A stretch of DNA of 15,654 nucleotides from JAENVT01 sp031412355 (GTDB taxonomy: Bacteria; Actinomycetota; Acidimicrobiia; Acidimicrobiales; Ilumatobacteraceae): NCBI GenBank assembly GCA_031412355.1, contig JANOCR010000335.1, positions 1-15,654 of the forward strand, given 5' to 3'. The notes below the pieces were generated by a model. It was not told where the DNA came from and did no database searches. It worked only from the letters and a program-made list of their open reading frames with translations. Of the stretch, positions 5,879-12,531 are shown in pieces (position 1 is the first letter of the stretch; each line of letters starts with the position of its first letter). The translations under genes were made by a program, and so were the position numbers.

Positions 5879-7669
5879 ATGACCATCACCCCCGTTGTCG
5901 CCGCCCCTCGCGATCTCGATGCCGAGCAACAGCGAGATATCGAACGGTTCGAGCGGGCCGTCGCCCAGTACCTGGCCGGCGAGATCAGTGAAGACGTGTT
6001 CAGGGTCATGCGGTTGAACAATGGCGTGTACGGGCAGCGCCAGGGCGGCACGAATCAGATGGTTCGCATCAAGTTGCCGGCCGGCACCATCACGCCCGAA
6101 CAGCTCGACCTCATGGGCCACCTCGCCGAGACGTATTCGCGCGGGTGGGGACACATCACGACCCGGCAGAACGTGCAGATCCACTACGTAGAACTCACCA
6201 AGGTCACCGATGTCATGCGTGCTCTGGGCGCTGTCGGGCTGACGACGCGCGAAGCGTGCGGCGACACCGTGCGAAACGTCATGGCTTGCCACCTGGCGGG
6301 GGCCTGCCCGCACGAGTTCCTCGATGTCACACCGTGGGCCGAAGCGGCATTCCAACACTTCGTGCGCAACCCGTTGGGCCAGCGCCTGCCGCGCAAGTTC
6401 AAGATCAACTTCTCCGGCTGCTCCACCGACTGCGGACAGGCGATGTTCAACGACGTCGGCGTCATCGCCGCAACGCGCACGCTCGAGGACGGCTCGACCG
6501 AGTCGGGTTTCCGTGTGTACATCGCCGGCGGGCTGGGCGCCAACCCGCATCCTGCACTGGCCCTCGAAGAGTTCACCTCACGTGAAGACCTGCTACCCAC
6601 GATCGAGTCGGTCCTGCGTGTCTTCGATCAGACCGGCAACCGCGACAACAAGTTGCGCGCCCGGCTGAAATGGGTAGTCGATCAACTCGGTATCGACGAG
6701 CTCCGTCGTCGCGTGCTGAAGATGCGCCACACCCTGCCGGCGTCGTCGTCGTGGCCAGGCGGCATTCCCGAGATCGTGCAGAAGGCGGGCGATGCGCCGG
6801 CCGGCCGGTCGAGCACGATCGAGGCAACCGCGGTCGGGCAGGGCGTCACCGTGTCGTTGACGCCGCGCGATCCGTATCAGCGTTGGGTGGCCACCAGTGT
6901 GGTGCGCGGCAGCGCCAACGGTGCCGTGTCAGCCGTCGCCTACGCTGCGCTCGGCGATGTCACTGCATCGCAGTTCCGTGCGCTCGCCTCGATCCAGCGC
7001 GAACTCGGCGCCGACGTTCGCCTCAGCAATCGACAGAACGTCGTCTTTCGCGGTCTCACCGAAGCTCAGCTGCCGGTGTTGTACGCGCGCCTCGAAGCCA
7101 TCGAGATGGCCCGACCCGGTGCCGAACTTTCGCGCGATGTGGTTGCCTGCCCAGGCGCCGACACCTGCAACATCGCAGTCACGCAGTCGCGTGGGCTTGC
7201 CAAGGCCATCGGCGAGAAGCTGGAGGAAGAGGGCCTTGCCGAGATCGGTGGCGTGCGCATCAACATCACCGGCTGCACCAACAGCTGTGGCCAGCACCAC
7301 ACCAGCGACATCGGCTTCTTCGGCGCGGAGCGTCGCGCCCACGGCCGGTCCGCTCCGGGCTATCAGATGTTGCTCGGCGGTTACATCGGCCAGGAGCAAG
7401 CTCACTTCGGCGACAAGGCGTTGCGCCTTCCGGCAAAGGCAGCGCCCGACGCCGCGGTGCGGGTAATTCGCAGGTTCGCCGACGAGCGCTCCGCCGGCGA
7501 ATCGTTCCGTGGGTGGATGGATCGAGCCGGTGGCGCGTCGGCGATAGCCGACGGATTGAAGGATCTCGACTTCTTCCCGCCGCCCGACGAGGCCCCCGAG
7601 TTCTACGCGGACTTCGACGAGACGGGCCCGTTCGTGGCCGAAATCGGCGATTCGGAGTGCGCAGTCTGA
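5879..7669 (+). CDS. Ferredoxin-type nitrite/sulfite reductase (siroheme, 4Fe-4S)
   Basis: A 596-residue cytoplasmic reductase that performs the six-electron reduction of nitrite to ammonia or sulfite to sulfide. It has the family's twofold layout: ferredoxin-like half-domains near 44-110 and 330-395, and siroheme/Fe-S domains near 128-282 and 420-545. RQN motifs occur at 96-98 (TTRQNVQIHY) and 385-387 (LSNRQNVVFRG). The cluster cysteines are C424, C430, C466 and C470 (CPGADTC, CTNSC; C-x5-C-x35-C-x3-C). Unusually, the first half also has a full set: C137, C143, C181 and C185. Y51 in VYGQRQ occupies the place of the NirA/SirA tyrosine that is crosslinked to a cysteine in M. tuberculosis, as I recall. 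A sulfite role is favoured by the operator and the DUF4202 partner, but nitrite is not excluded. Confidence 0.9.
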   Translation: MTITPVVAAPRDLDAEQQRDIERFERAVAQYLAGEISEDVFRVMRLNNGVYGQRQGGTNQMVRIKLPAGTITPEQLDLMGHLAETYSRGWGHITTRQNVQIHYVELTKVTDVMRALGAVGLTTREACGDTVRNVMACHLAGACPHEFLDVTPWAEAAFQHFVRNPLGQRLPRKFKINFSGCSTDCGQAMFNDVGVIAATRTLEDGSTESGFRVYIAGGLGANPHPALALEEFTSREDLLPTIESVLRVFDQTGNRDNKLRARLKWVVDQLGIDELRRRVLKMRHTLPASSSWPGGIPEIVQKAGDAPAGRSSTIEATAVGQGVTVSLTPRDPYQRWVATSVVRGSANGAVSAVAYAALGDVTASQFRALASIQRELGADVRLSNRQNVVFRGLTEAQLPVLYARLEAIEMARPGAELSRDVVACPGADTCNIAVTQSRGLAKAIGEKLEEEGLAEIGGVRINITGCTNSCGQHHTSDIGFFGAERRAHGRSAPGYQMLLGGYIGQEQAHFGDKALRLPAKAAPDAAVRVIRRFADERSAGESFRGWMDRAGGASAIADGLKDLDFFPPPDEAPEFYADFDETGPFVAEIGDSECAV

Positions 7670-8268
7670 GTCCTCGGTACGACGCCGCTGTGGCAGCGAT
7701 CGATGCTGCCAACTCGGCCGACCCGAACATCGTGGAGGTGCGCGGCCAGCAGGTCGCGCTCGCCTTGGTCCACGGTCGTCTGGCTGCGGAGTGGATCGGG
7801 CAGCTGGTCGACGACTCCGACGAGGCGTTGCTGCTGGCCGCCCGTGCCCACCATCTGCGCCGCTGGGAGTTGCGGCGCGATTCCTACCCGGCCGGGCGGG
7901 CCGGGTACCTGCGCTGGAGGCGCGATCAGAAAGCGCGCCATGCCACGGACGTCGCCGCGATCCTGCAGCCGTGCGGCTACGAGCACGACGAGATCGAACG
8001 CGTGCAGCGGCTGATTCGCCGCGAGCCGGTCGACGGTGCGCAGTCCGTGGAAGACGCTGCCTGCCTGGTGTTCATCGAGACACAGTTGGCATCGTTCGCT
8101 GCCCGAACCGACCATCAGCTGACTGTCGACGTGATTCGCAAGACCGCCCGAAAGATGAGCCGGCGTGGTGTGCAACTGGTGGCCTCGATACCGCTCGGCC
8201 CGACCGAACTGGCGTTGCTGGGCGAGGCCCTGGCCGATCCTGCGTCGCCCGAACGGGCTACAAAATAG
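7666..8268 (+). CDS. DUF4202 family protein with a probable CTG start
   Basis: A 200-residue DUF4202 (PF13875) protein. Diagnostic stretches are AAIDAANSADPN (10-21), ARAHHLRRWELRRDSYP (59-75), AGYLRWRRDQKARHA (79-93), VEDAACLVFIE (128-138) and IRKTARKMSRRG (157-168). The conserved His/Asp/Arg residues in a helical protein hint at an HD-like fold, but no reaction is known to me. DUF4202 genes often sit beside nitrite/sulfite reductases. Start choice: CTG 7666 overlaps the reductase stop as CTGA, has GGAG (7654-7657) eight bases upstream, and gives an N-terminus (MSPRYDAAVAAID) of the family's usual length. GTG 7690 is the first conventional start and would be picked by standard callers. The stop sits in a small hairpin. 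Confidence 0.85.
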   Translation: MSPRYDAAVAAIDAANSADPNIVEVRGQQVALALVHGRLAAEWIGQLVDDSDEALLLAARAHHLRRWELRRDSYPAGRAGYLRWRRDQKARHATDVAAILQPCGYEHDEIERVQRLIRREPVDGAQSVEDAACLVFIETQLASFAARTDHQLTVDVIRKTARKMSRRGVQLVASIPLGPTELALLGEALADPASPERATK

Positions 8269-8281
8269 GTCGAATGACCTA
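8266..8281 (+). terminator. Small hairpin on the DUF4202 stop codon
   Basis: TAGGTC-GAAT-GACCTA forms a perfect 6-bp stem with a 4-base loop, and the TAG stop is its first three bases. There is no T-tract after it, so it is at best a weak terminator or an mRNA 3' end structure. Confidence 0.35.
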
Positions 8282-8415
8282 GGGCGAACCCATTGACACT
8301 AAGCGTCGTTGCGCGGCAATCTTACCACGCACCGCGCTCCCTCCGCTGGTGTGTTCGGGGAAAAACAAGTGGATCCACATCGCACGGTCGAATACGACAA
8401 TGACGAGGTTGGTCG
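8282..8415. promoter_or_regulatory. Upstream region of the GNAT gene
   Basis: This gap between DUF4202 and GNAT holds a possible promoter, TTGACA (8293-8298), 18 bases, CAATCT (8317-8322), and a perfect 10-bp palindrome GTGGATCCAC (8369-8378) that could bind a dimeric regulator. A GAGGT Shine-Dalgarno site (8405-8409) stands six bases before ATG 8416. Only the Shine-Dalgarno site is convincing. Confidence 0.35.
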
Positions 8416-8880
8416 ATGACCACCACCCTTGCTTTCGCACTCCGCCCGGCGCTGCCGGCCGACATCGATTTCGAGCACCGCCTCTACGCGTCGACGCGCG
8501 ACGACCTTCGGCCACTCGGTCCAGAGGTGTTCGACGGATTGGTGGGCATGCAGTTCCGCGCCCAGACGATGTCGATCCGTCTCGATCACCCGCAGGCCGA
8601 GCGCAAGATCGTCGTCGTCGAGGACGATCCGGCCGGACGGTTGATCATCGACGGCTCCGGCGAACACCTCGAGGTCATCGACATCGCCCTGCTTCCGGAG
8701 TATCGCGGGCACGGCATTGGCACCAGCGTGCTGCGCGGCGTGCTGACTCGCGCCGATCGTCTGGGTCGGGCGGTGCGACTACATGTCGAGAAGCAAAGTC
8801 GAGCCGTGCGACTGTACGAGCGCTTGGGATTCTCGATCAGCGGCGACGTCGGCATGTACTTCGCCATGTCCCGTGGTTAG
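8416..8880 (+). CDS. GNAT-family N-acetyltransferase
   Basis: A 154-residue acetyl-CoA-dependent acetyltransferase. The N-terminus (LRPALPADIDFEHRLYASTR) is the usual first strand and helix. VIDIALLPEYRGHGIGTSVL (about 91-110) is motif A with the pyrophosphate-binding R-G-H-G-I-G loop, and VRLHVEKQSRAVRLYERLGF is motif B. It resembles a GNAT subgroup that acts on unidentified small molecules or proteins. It starts at ATG 8416 behind GAGGT. It is transcribed toward prfC, from which it is separated by eight bases and a hairpin. The substrate is unknown. Confidence 0.88.
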   Translation: MTTTLAFALRPALPADIDFEHRLYASTRDDLRPLGPEVFDGLVGMQFRAQTMSIRLDHPQAERKIVVVEDDPAGRLIIDGSGEHLEVIDIALLPEYRGHGIGTSVLRGVLTRADRLGRAVRLHVEKQSRAVRLYERLGFSISGDVGMYFAMSRG

Positions 8881-8887
8881 CCACGGG
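8870..8887. terminator. Hairpin at the GNAT/prfC convergent junction
   Basis: CCCGTGG-TTAG-CCACGGG is a perfect 7-bp, GC-rich stem with a 4-base loop that contains the GNAT stop codon. It sits between the convergent stops of GNAT (+) and prfC (-) and reads alike on both strands, as expected for a bidirectional terminator. There is no T-tract, as is common in high-GC actinobacteria. Confidence 0.55.
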
Positions 8888-8888
8888 C

Positions 8889-10478
8889 TCACGCGATGAT
8901 CGGCAGCAGCGTCAATTCCGGCTCATCGCTCTCCAGTCGCTGCAGCCGGTAACGATTCTCGAACAGCGCCACCAATGCGCCGTCGCCGCGCACGAGGATT
9001 CGAATCCCCCCGATTCGGCGGAGACGCTCGCTGCTCTCCTTGTCTGTCAGGCGGATCGCCTGGTACGGGGCCGACAGGATCTCGGTGGGTGCGCCGAACT
9101 CGCTGCCAAGCCGGTAGGCGAAGACCTCGAACTGCAATTCGCCGACCGCTGCCAGGATCGTTTCGGAATCCCCGAAATCGGGATCGCGCAGCACCTGCAC
9201 GACACCTTCCTCGTCGAGTTGGGCCAGGCCCTTGCGGAACTGCTTGAACCGGCCGTTGTCGAGCGGACGCGCCTTGGCGAAGACCTCGGGCGAGAACCTC
9301 GGGATCGGCGGGAACTCAACGGCTAATCCTGCGTATCCGGCGTCGAACAACGTGTCGCCGAGCTGCACGCCGCTGGCGTTCACGAGACCTACCACGTCGC
9401 CGGGGAACGCTTCGTCAACTGTTTCCCGGTCGGGCCCGAAAGCGGTCGTCGCGTACTTGGTGGTGATGTCGCGGCCGGTGCGATGGTTGGTCACGCTCAT
9501 GCCGCGCTCGAATCGTCCGGAGCAGATCCGGGCGAACGCGATGCGGTCGCGATGCGATGGGTCCATGTTGGCCTGCACCTTGAACACGAACGCCGAGAAC
9601 GGACTCTCGAGTGCACGTGGCACGTCGTCACGATCGAGCCTGGGTGAAGGTGATGGCGCCAGTTCGATCACCGCGTCCAACAACATGCGCACGCCGAAGT
9701 TGGTGAGCGCCGACCCCACGAAAACGGGCGTCGATTCTCCGGCCAGGAACGACGGCATATCGACATCGGCGCCGATGGCATCGAGCAACGAGCACTCGTC
9801 GAGTGCCGCTTTCCAGATCGAGCGATGCTCGGCGAGGCCGGTGGCGCTTGCCGCGGCCAGATCGGTGGTCTGTTCGGCTGCCGCCGATGCCCCGCGGGCC
9901 GTGCGTGTGAACCGGGTGTAGCGGCCGGTCCGGCGATCGATCAGCCCTTGGAACTCGTCGCCGTCGCCTACCGGCCATGTGGCCGGCGTCGGTCGCAGCT
10001 CGATCTGCTTCTCGATCTCATCGAGCAGTTCCAGGGGCTCGCGCCCCGGGCGGTCGTACTTGTTGAGGAACGTGATCACCGGCAGGTTTCGTGCACGGCA
10101 CACCTGAAAGAGTTTCAACGTCTGGGCCTCGATGCCCTTGGCGGCGTCCAGCACCATCACCACGGCATCGACTGCCGACAACACGCGGTACGTGTCCTCC
10201 GAGAAGTCGCGGTGCCCGGGTGTGTCGAGCAGGTTCATGATGTGATCGCCGTACGGGAACTGCATGACGGTCGAGCTGATCGAGATGCCTCGCTGCTGCT
10301 CGAGCTCCATCCAGTCGCTGCGTGCCGATCGCCGGCCGCCGCGGGCATGCACAGCGCCGGCTTCTTGCACCGCGCCGCTGTACAGCAGGAACTTCTCCGT
10401 CAGGGTCGTCTTGCCGGCATCGGGGTGGCTGATGATCGCAAATGTGCGACGGCGCTTGGCCTCGGCGGTCTCGTTCAT
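8889..10478 (-). CDS. prfC: Peptide chain release factor 3
   Basis: A 529-residue translational GTPase, the same length as E. coli RF3, that removes RF1/RF2 from the ribosome after peptide release. GTPase motifs: G1 HPDAGKTT (18-25), G2 region RGISISS (63-69), G3 DTPGH (85-89), G4 NKYD (139-142) and G5 GSAL (255-258). The RGISI form and the early EKFLLYSGAVQEAGAV distinguish it from EF-G. The C-terminal domains include FSAFVFKVQANMDPSHRDRIAF and AAVGELQFEVFAYRLG, typical of RF3. TAGCCT lies nine bases before ATG, so the leader may be only a few bases long. Its 3' end faces the GNAT gene across a hairpin. The MmyB-type regulator lies 49 bases upstream on the same strand. Confidence 0.95.
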   Translation of the reverse strand: MNETAEAKRRRTFAIISHPDAGKTTLTEKFLLYSGAVQEAGAVHARGGRRSARSDWMELEQQRGISISSTVMQFPYGDHIMNLLDTPGHRDFSEDTYRVLSAVDAVVMVLDAAKGIEAQTLKLFQVCRARNLPVITFLNKYDRPGREPLELLDEIEKQIELRPTPATWPVGDGDEFQGLIDRRTGRYTRFTRTARGASAAAEQTTDLAAASATGLAEHRSIWKAALDECSLLDAIGADVDMPSFLAGESTPVFVGSALTNFGVRMLLDAVIELAPSPSPRLDRDDVPRALESPFSAFVFKVQANMDPSHRDRIAFARICSGRFERGMSVTNHRTGRDITTKYATTAFGPDRETVDEAFPGDVVGLVNASGVQLGDTLFDAGYAGLAVEFPPIPRFSPEVFAKARPLDNGRFKQFRKGLAQLDEEGVVQVLRDPDFGDSETILAAVGELQFEVFAYRLGSEFGAPTEILSAPYQAIRLTDKESSERLRRIGGIRILVRGDGALVALFENRYRLQRLESDEPELTLLPIIA

Positions 10479-10527
10479 GGCCGTTCGAGGCTACCGGGGT
10501 GAGACGGTACGACGAAGGAGTGCCGGC

Positions 10528-11349
10528 TCACGCAATGTTGCGCCAGGCGGCCAGGCGGGCGGCACTGTCGTCGCCGGGCACCGGCAACTGGCAAACCACT
10601 CGCAACCCCGGCCATTCGCTGGGAGTCAACTGCTGATACTCGAACACCAGGTTGCCGGCGCGAGGATGCGCATAACGTCGCACCCTGGTTTGGAACTGGG
10701 CGACGTCGAGCTGCGGCCACCACGCGGCGAACTCGGGGCTGGCGGCGAGGAGTCGATCGATCAGATCGACCACCTGAGCATCGTTGCGGATGGCGGCGGT
10801 GCCCGAGCGAAATTCGGCCATGATCCGGCGGGCCTGATCTGCCCAGTCGACCAGCAGCCTGCGGGCGTTCGGTTCAGCGAACACGACCCACAGCAGGTTG
10901 CGTTCCTCGACGGCGAGGCGATCGATCATCGGATACAACAGCGACTGCGGACGGTTCCACGCCAGGAAGTCCCACCGTCTTCCCAGTACGTACGCCGGGG
11001 CTGGCTCCATCGACGTGATCAGCCGCACCAGCGCGTCGGGGGCGTGCTCGACGTTGTCGATCTGTTCGAGCGGCGCCCGAGCAGCCAGCGCCAGCAGGTG
11101 CTGGCGCTCGGCGTCGTCGAGTCGCAAGGCGCGTGCCAGGGCGGCCAGCACGTCGACCGATGCATTGATGGGGCGACCTTGCTCCAGCCACGTGTACCAC
11201 GTGACCGAAACACCGGCCAGCATGGCGATCTCCTCGCGTCGCAGCCCCTTGGTGCGGCGCGAACGGCCTACTGGCAATCCAACGTCGGTCGGCGCCAACG
11301 CATCGCGGCGAGCGCGCAGGAAGGCGGCCAGCTCGTCGCGTCGGTCCAT
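10528..11349 (-). CDS. MmyB-like helix-turn-helix transcriptional regulator
   Basis: A 273-residue regulator with an N-terminal XRE-type helix-turn-helix (about 36-60; GLRREEIAMLAGVSVTWYTW then LEQGR). Its C-terminal domain (about 105-262) matches the MmyB-like ligand-binding domain: PAYVLGRRWDFLAWN, YAHPRAGNLVFEYQQLTP and WPGLRVVCQLPVPGDDSA. These actinobacterial regulators usually act on neighbouring or divergent genes, and the domain has been reported to bind fatty-acid-like ligands; the ligand here is unknown. The start ATG 11349 gives the family's usual opening MDRRDELAAFLRARR. TCGAAT followed by six bases precedes it, a one-mismatch version of the leaderless pattern. The divergent M20 peptidase is the nearest candidate target. 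Confidence 0.9.
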   Translation of the reverse strand: MDRRDELAAFLRARRDALAPTDVGLPVGRSRRTKGLRREEIAMLAGVSVTWYTWLEQGRPINASVDVLAALARALRLDDAERQHLLALAARAPLEQIDNVEHAPDALVRLITSMEPAPAYVLGRRWDFLAWNRPQSLLYPMIDRLAVEERNLLWVVFAEPNARRLLVDWADQARRIMAEFRSGTAAIRNDAQVVDLIDRLLAASPEFAAWWPQLDVAQFQTRVRRYAHPRAGNLVFEYQQLTPSEWPGLRVVCQLPVPGDDSAARLAAWRNIA

Positions 11350-11439
11350 CGGGCCATTCGATCACGCCGCGGGCGGCGGCGAGTAGTGGTATTGCTACCC
11401 GTCAACCCGCCGGCGGCGGAAATCGGCCACAATGGGCGG
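11350..11439. promoter_or_regulatory. Divergent control region between the regulator and M20 genes
   Basis: The 90-bp gap has TCGAAT on the minus strand (11356-11361) and CACAAT on the plus strand (11428-11433), each six bases before a start codon and each one mismatch from TANNNT. An AT-rich island holds a short dyad, GTAG (11383-11386) and CTAC (11395-11398), a possible but weak operator for the regulator. Confidence 0.35.
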
Positions 11440-12531
11440 GTGCTGTCTCTCGAAGCGATGCTCGCGGATCTCGAGTACCTGGTTTCGATCGAGTCGCCGT
11501 CGCACGACCTCGATGCCATCACACGATCTGCCGGGTCCGTTCGCGATGTCATCGAACGCCGGCTGGGGCGCCACGCCGAACTGGTCGACAGCGACGCCGG
11601 CCCGCACGTGCACACTCGTTTCGGCCAGTCGTCGAAGGTTCTGATCGTCGGTCATCACGACACGGTCTTTCCGAAGGGGGCGTTGGCCTCCAGACCGTTC
11701 ACCGTCCAGAACGGCCGGGCCACGGGGCCGGGGGTGTTCGACATGAAGGCCGGCATCGTCTTGGCGGTTCATGCCCTGTCGCTGCTCGACGATCTCGATG
11801 GTGTCGAACTGTTGATCACCTCCGATGAAGAGGTCGGCTCGAAAGCGTCGCGGGCGCTGATCGAGGAACGGGCAATCGCGTGCGGGACCGTGTTGGTGAT
11901 GGAGCCAAGCGCCGATGGCGGGGCGTTGAAGACGGCCCGCAAAGGAACCGGCACATTCGAGGTGACAGTCCACGGTCGAGCGGCGCACGCGGGTCTGGAG
12001 CCGGAGAAGGGGATCAACTCGCTCGTGGCCGCGGCCCAGCTGATCACCAGGATCGCCACGTTCGGCGATCCCGAGAAGGGCACGACAGTGACCCCGACCG
12101 TCGCGACTGCCGGCACCGCCGACAACGTGGTGCCCGCCATGACGAAGGTTCGCGTCGACGCCCGAGTCAACGTCGCCGGCGAGAAAGAGCGCGTCGAGCA
12201 CTTGATGGCGACGTTGTCGTGCGACGTGCCCGGCGCTGGTGTCGAAGTGTCGGGCGGCCTCGATCGACCCCCGATGCAGGAGGCCGCTTCGACCAGCCTG
12301 TTCGCAATCGCCCAGTCGGCCGCAGCGGCGGCGGGGCTGCCCGCGGTCACCGGTGTCGCGGTCGGCGGTGGCAGCGATGGCAACTTCACCGCGGCCATGG
12401 GTGTGCCGACCCTCGACGGCTTGGGTGCTGTAGGCGGCGGAGCCCACGCCGATCACGAGTTCGTGTTGGTCGACACCATGGTCGATCGGGCCCGACTGCT
12501 GGCCGGGATCGTGGCCCGGTTGCTTGCCTAG
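11440..12531 (+). CDS. M20-family metallopeptidase, glutamate carboxypeptidase-like
   Basis: A 363-residue zinc-dependent exopeptidase/amidohydrolase. Expected metal and catalytic residues are H72 (VGHHDTVFPKG), bridging D101 (GVFDMKAG), catalytic E130 and ligand E131 (TSDEEVGS), E155 (VMEPSADGG) and H336 (GGAHADHEFV). The lid/dimerisation domain contains KGTGTFEVTVHGRAAHAG (168-185). The pattern is closest to carboxypeptidase G2 / ArgE-type M20 enzymes that cleave C-terminal glutamate or N-acyl amino acids. Start GTG 11440 is chosen because CACAAT and six bases precede it; ATG 11458 is an in-frame alternative without upstream support. It ends tail to tail with argG on a shared CTAG. A link to arginine metabolism (N-acetylornithine deacetylase-like) is possible but not shown. 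Confidence 0.88.
   Translation: MLSLEAMLADLEYLVSIESPSHDLDAITRSAGSVRDVIERRLGRHAELVDSDAGPHVHTRFGQSSKVLIVGHHDTVFPKGALASRPFTVQNGRATGPGVFDMKAGIVLAVHALSLLDDLDGVELLITSDEEVGSKASRALIEERAIACGTVLVMEPSADGGALKTARKGTGTFEVTVHGRAAHAGLEPEKGINSLVAAAQLITRIATFGDPEKGTTVTPTVATAGTADNVVPAMTKVRVDARVNVAGEKERVEHLMATLSCDVPGAGVEVSGGLDRPPMQEAASTSLFAIAQSAAAAAGLPAVTGVAVGGGSDGNFTAAMGVPTLDGLGAVGGGAHADHEFVLVDTMVDRARLLAGIVARLLA

Noticed and set aside
4140..7669. Taurine or sulfonate pathway linking the aminotransferase to the downstream nitrite/sulfite reductase.
   Set aside because: No sulfoacetaldehyde acetyltransferase, sulfonate transporter or other sulfonate gene is present, and the reductase has its own promoter and Shine-Dalgarno site.
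8246..8257. GCCCG-AA-CGGGC inverted repeat near the end of DUF4202.
   Set aside because: The two-base loop is too tight for a normal hairpin and it lies inside coding sequence.
8289..8313. Second possible IscR-like site with GAC and GTC seven bases apart upstream of the GNAT gene.
   Set aside because: Apart from the two cores and a few bases it matches the consensus poorly (about 13 of 25).
9232..12531. Long open frames running through several genes: plus-strand 10264-12531 and 11880-15119, and minus-strand 13501-15525.
   Set aside because: They are shadows of prfC, the regulator, M20, argG and glgA in other frames. Their translations are Arg/Pro/Ala-rich with no conserved motif, and only the part of 10264-12531 after 11440 is the real M20 gene.
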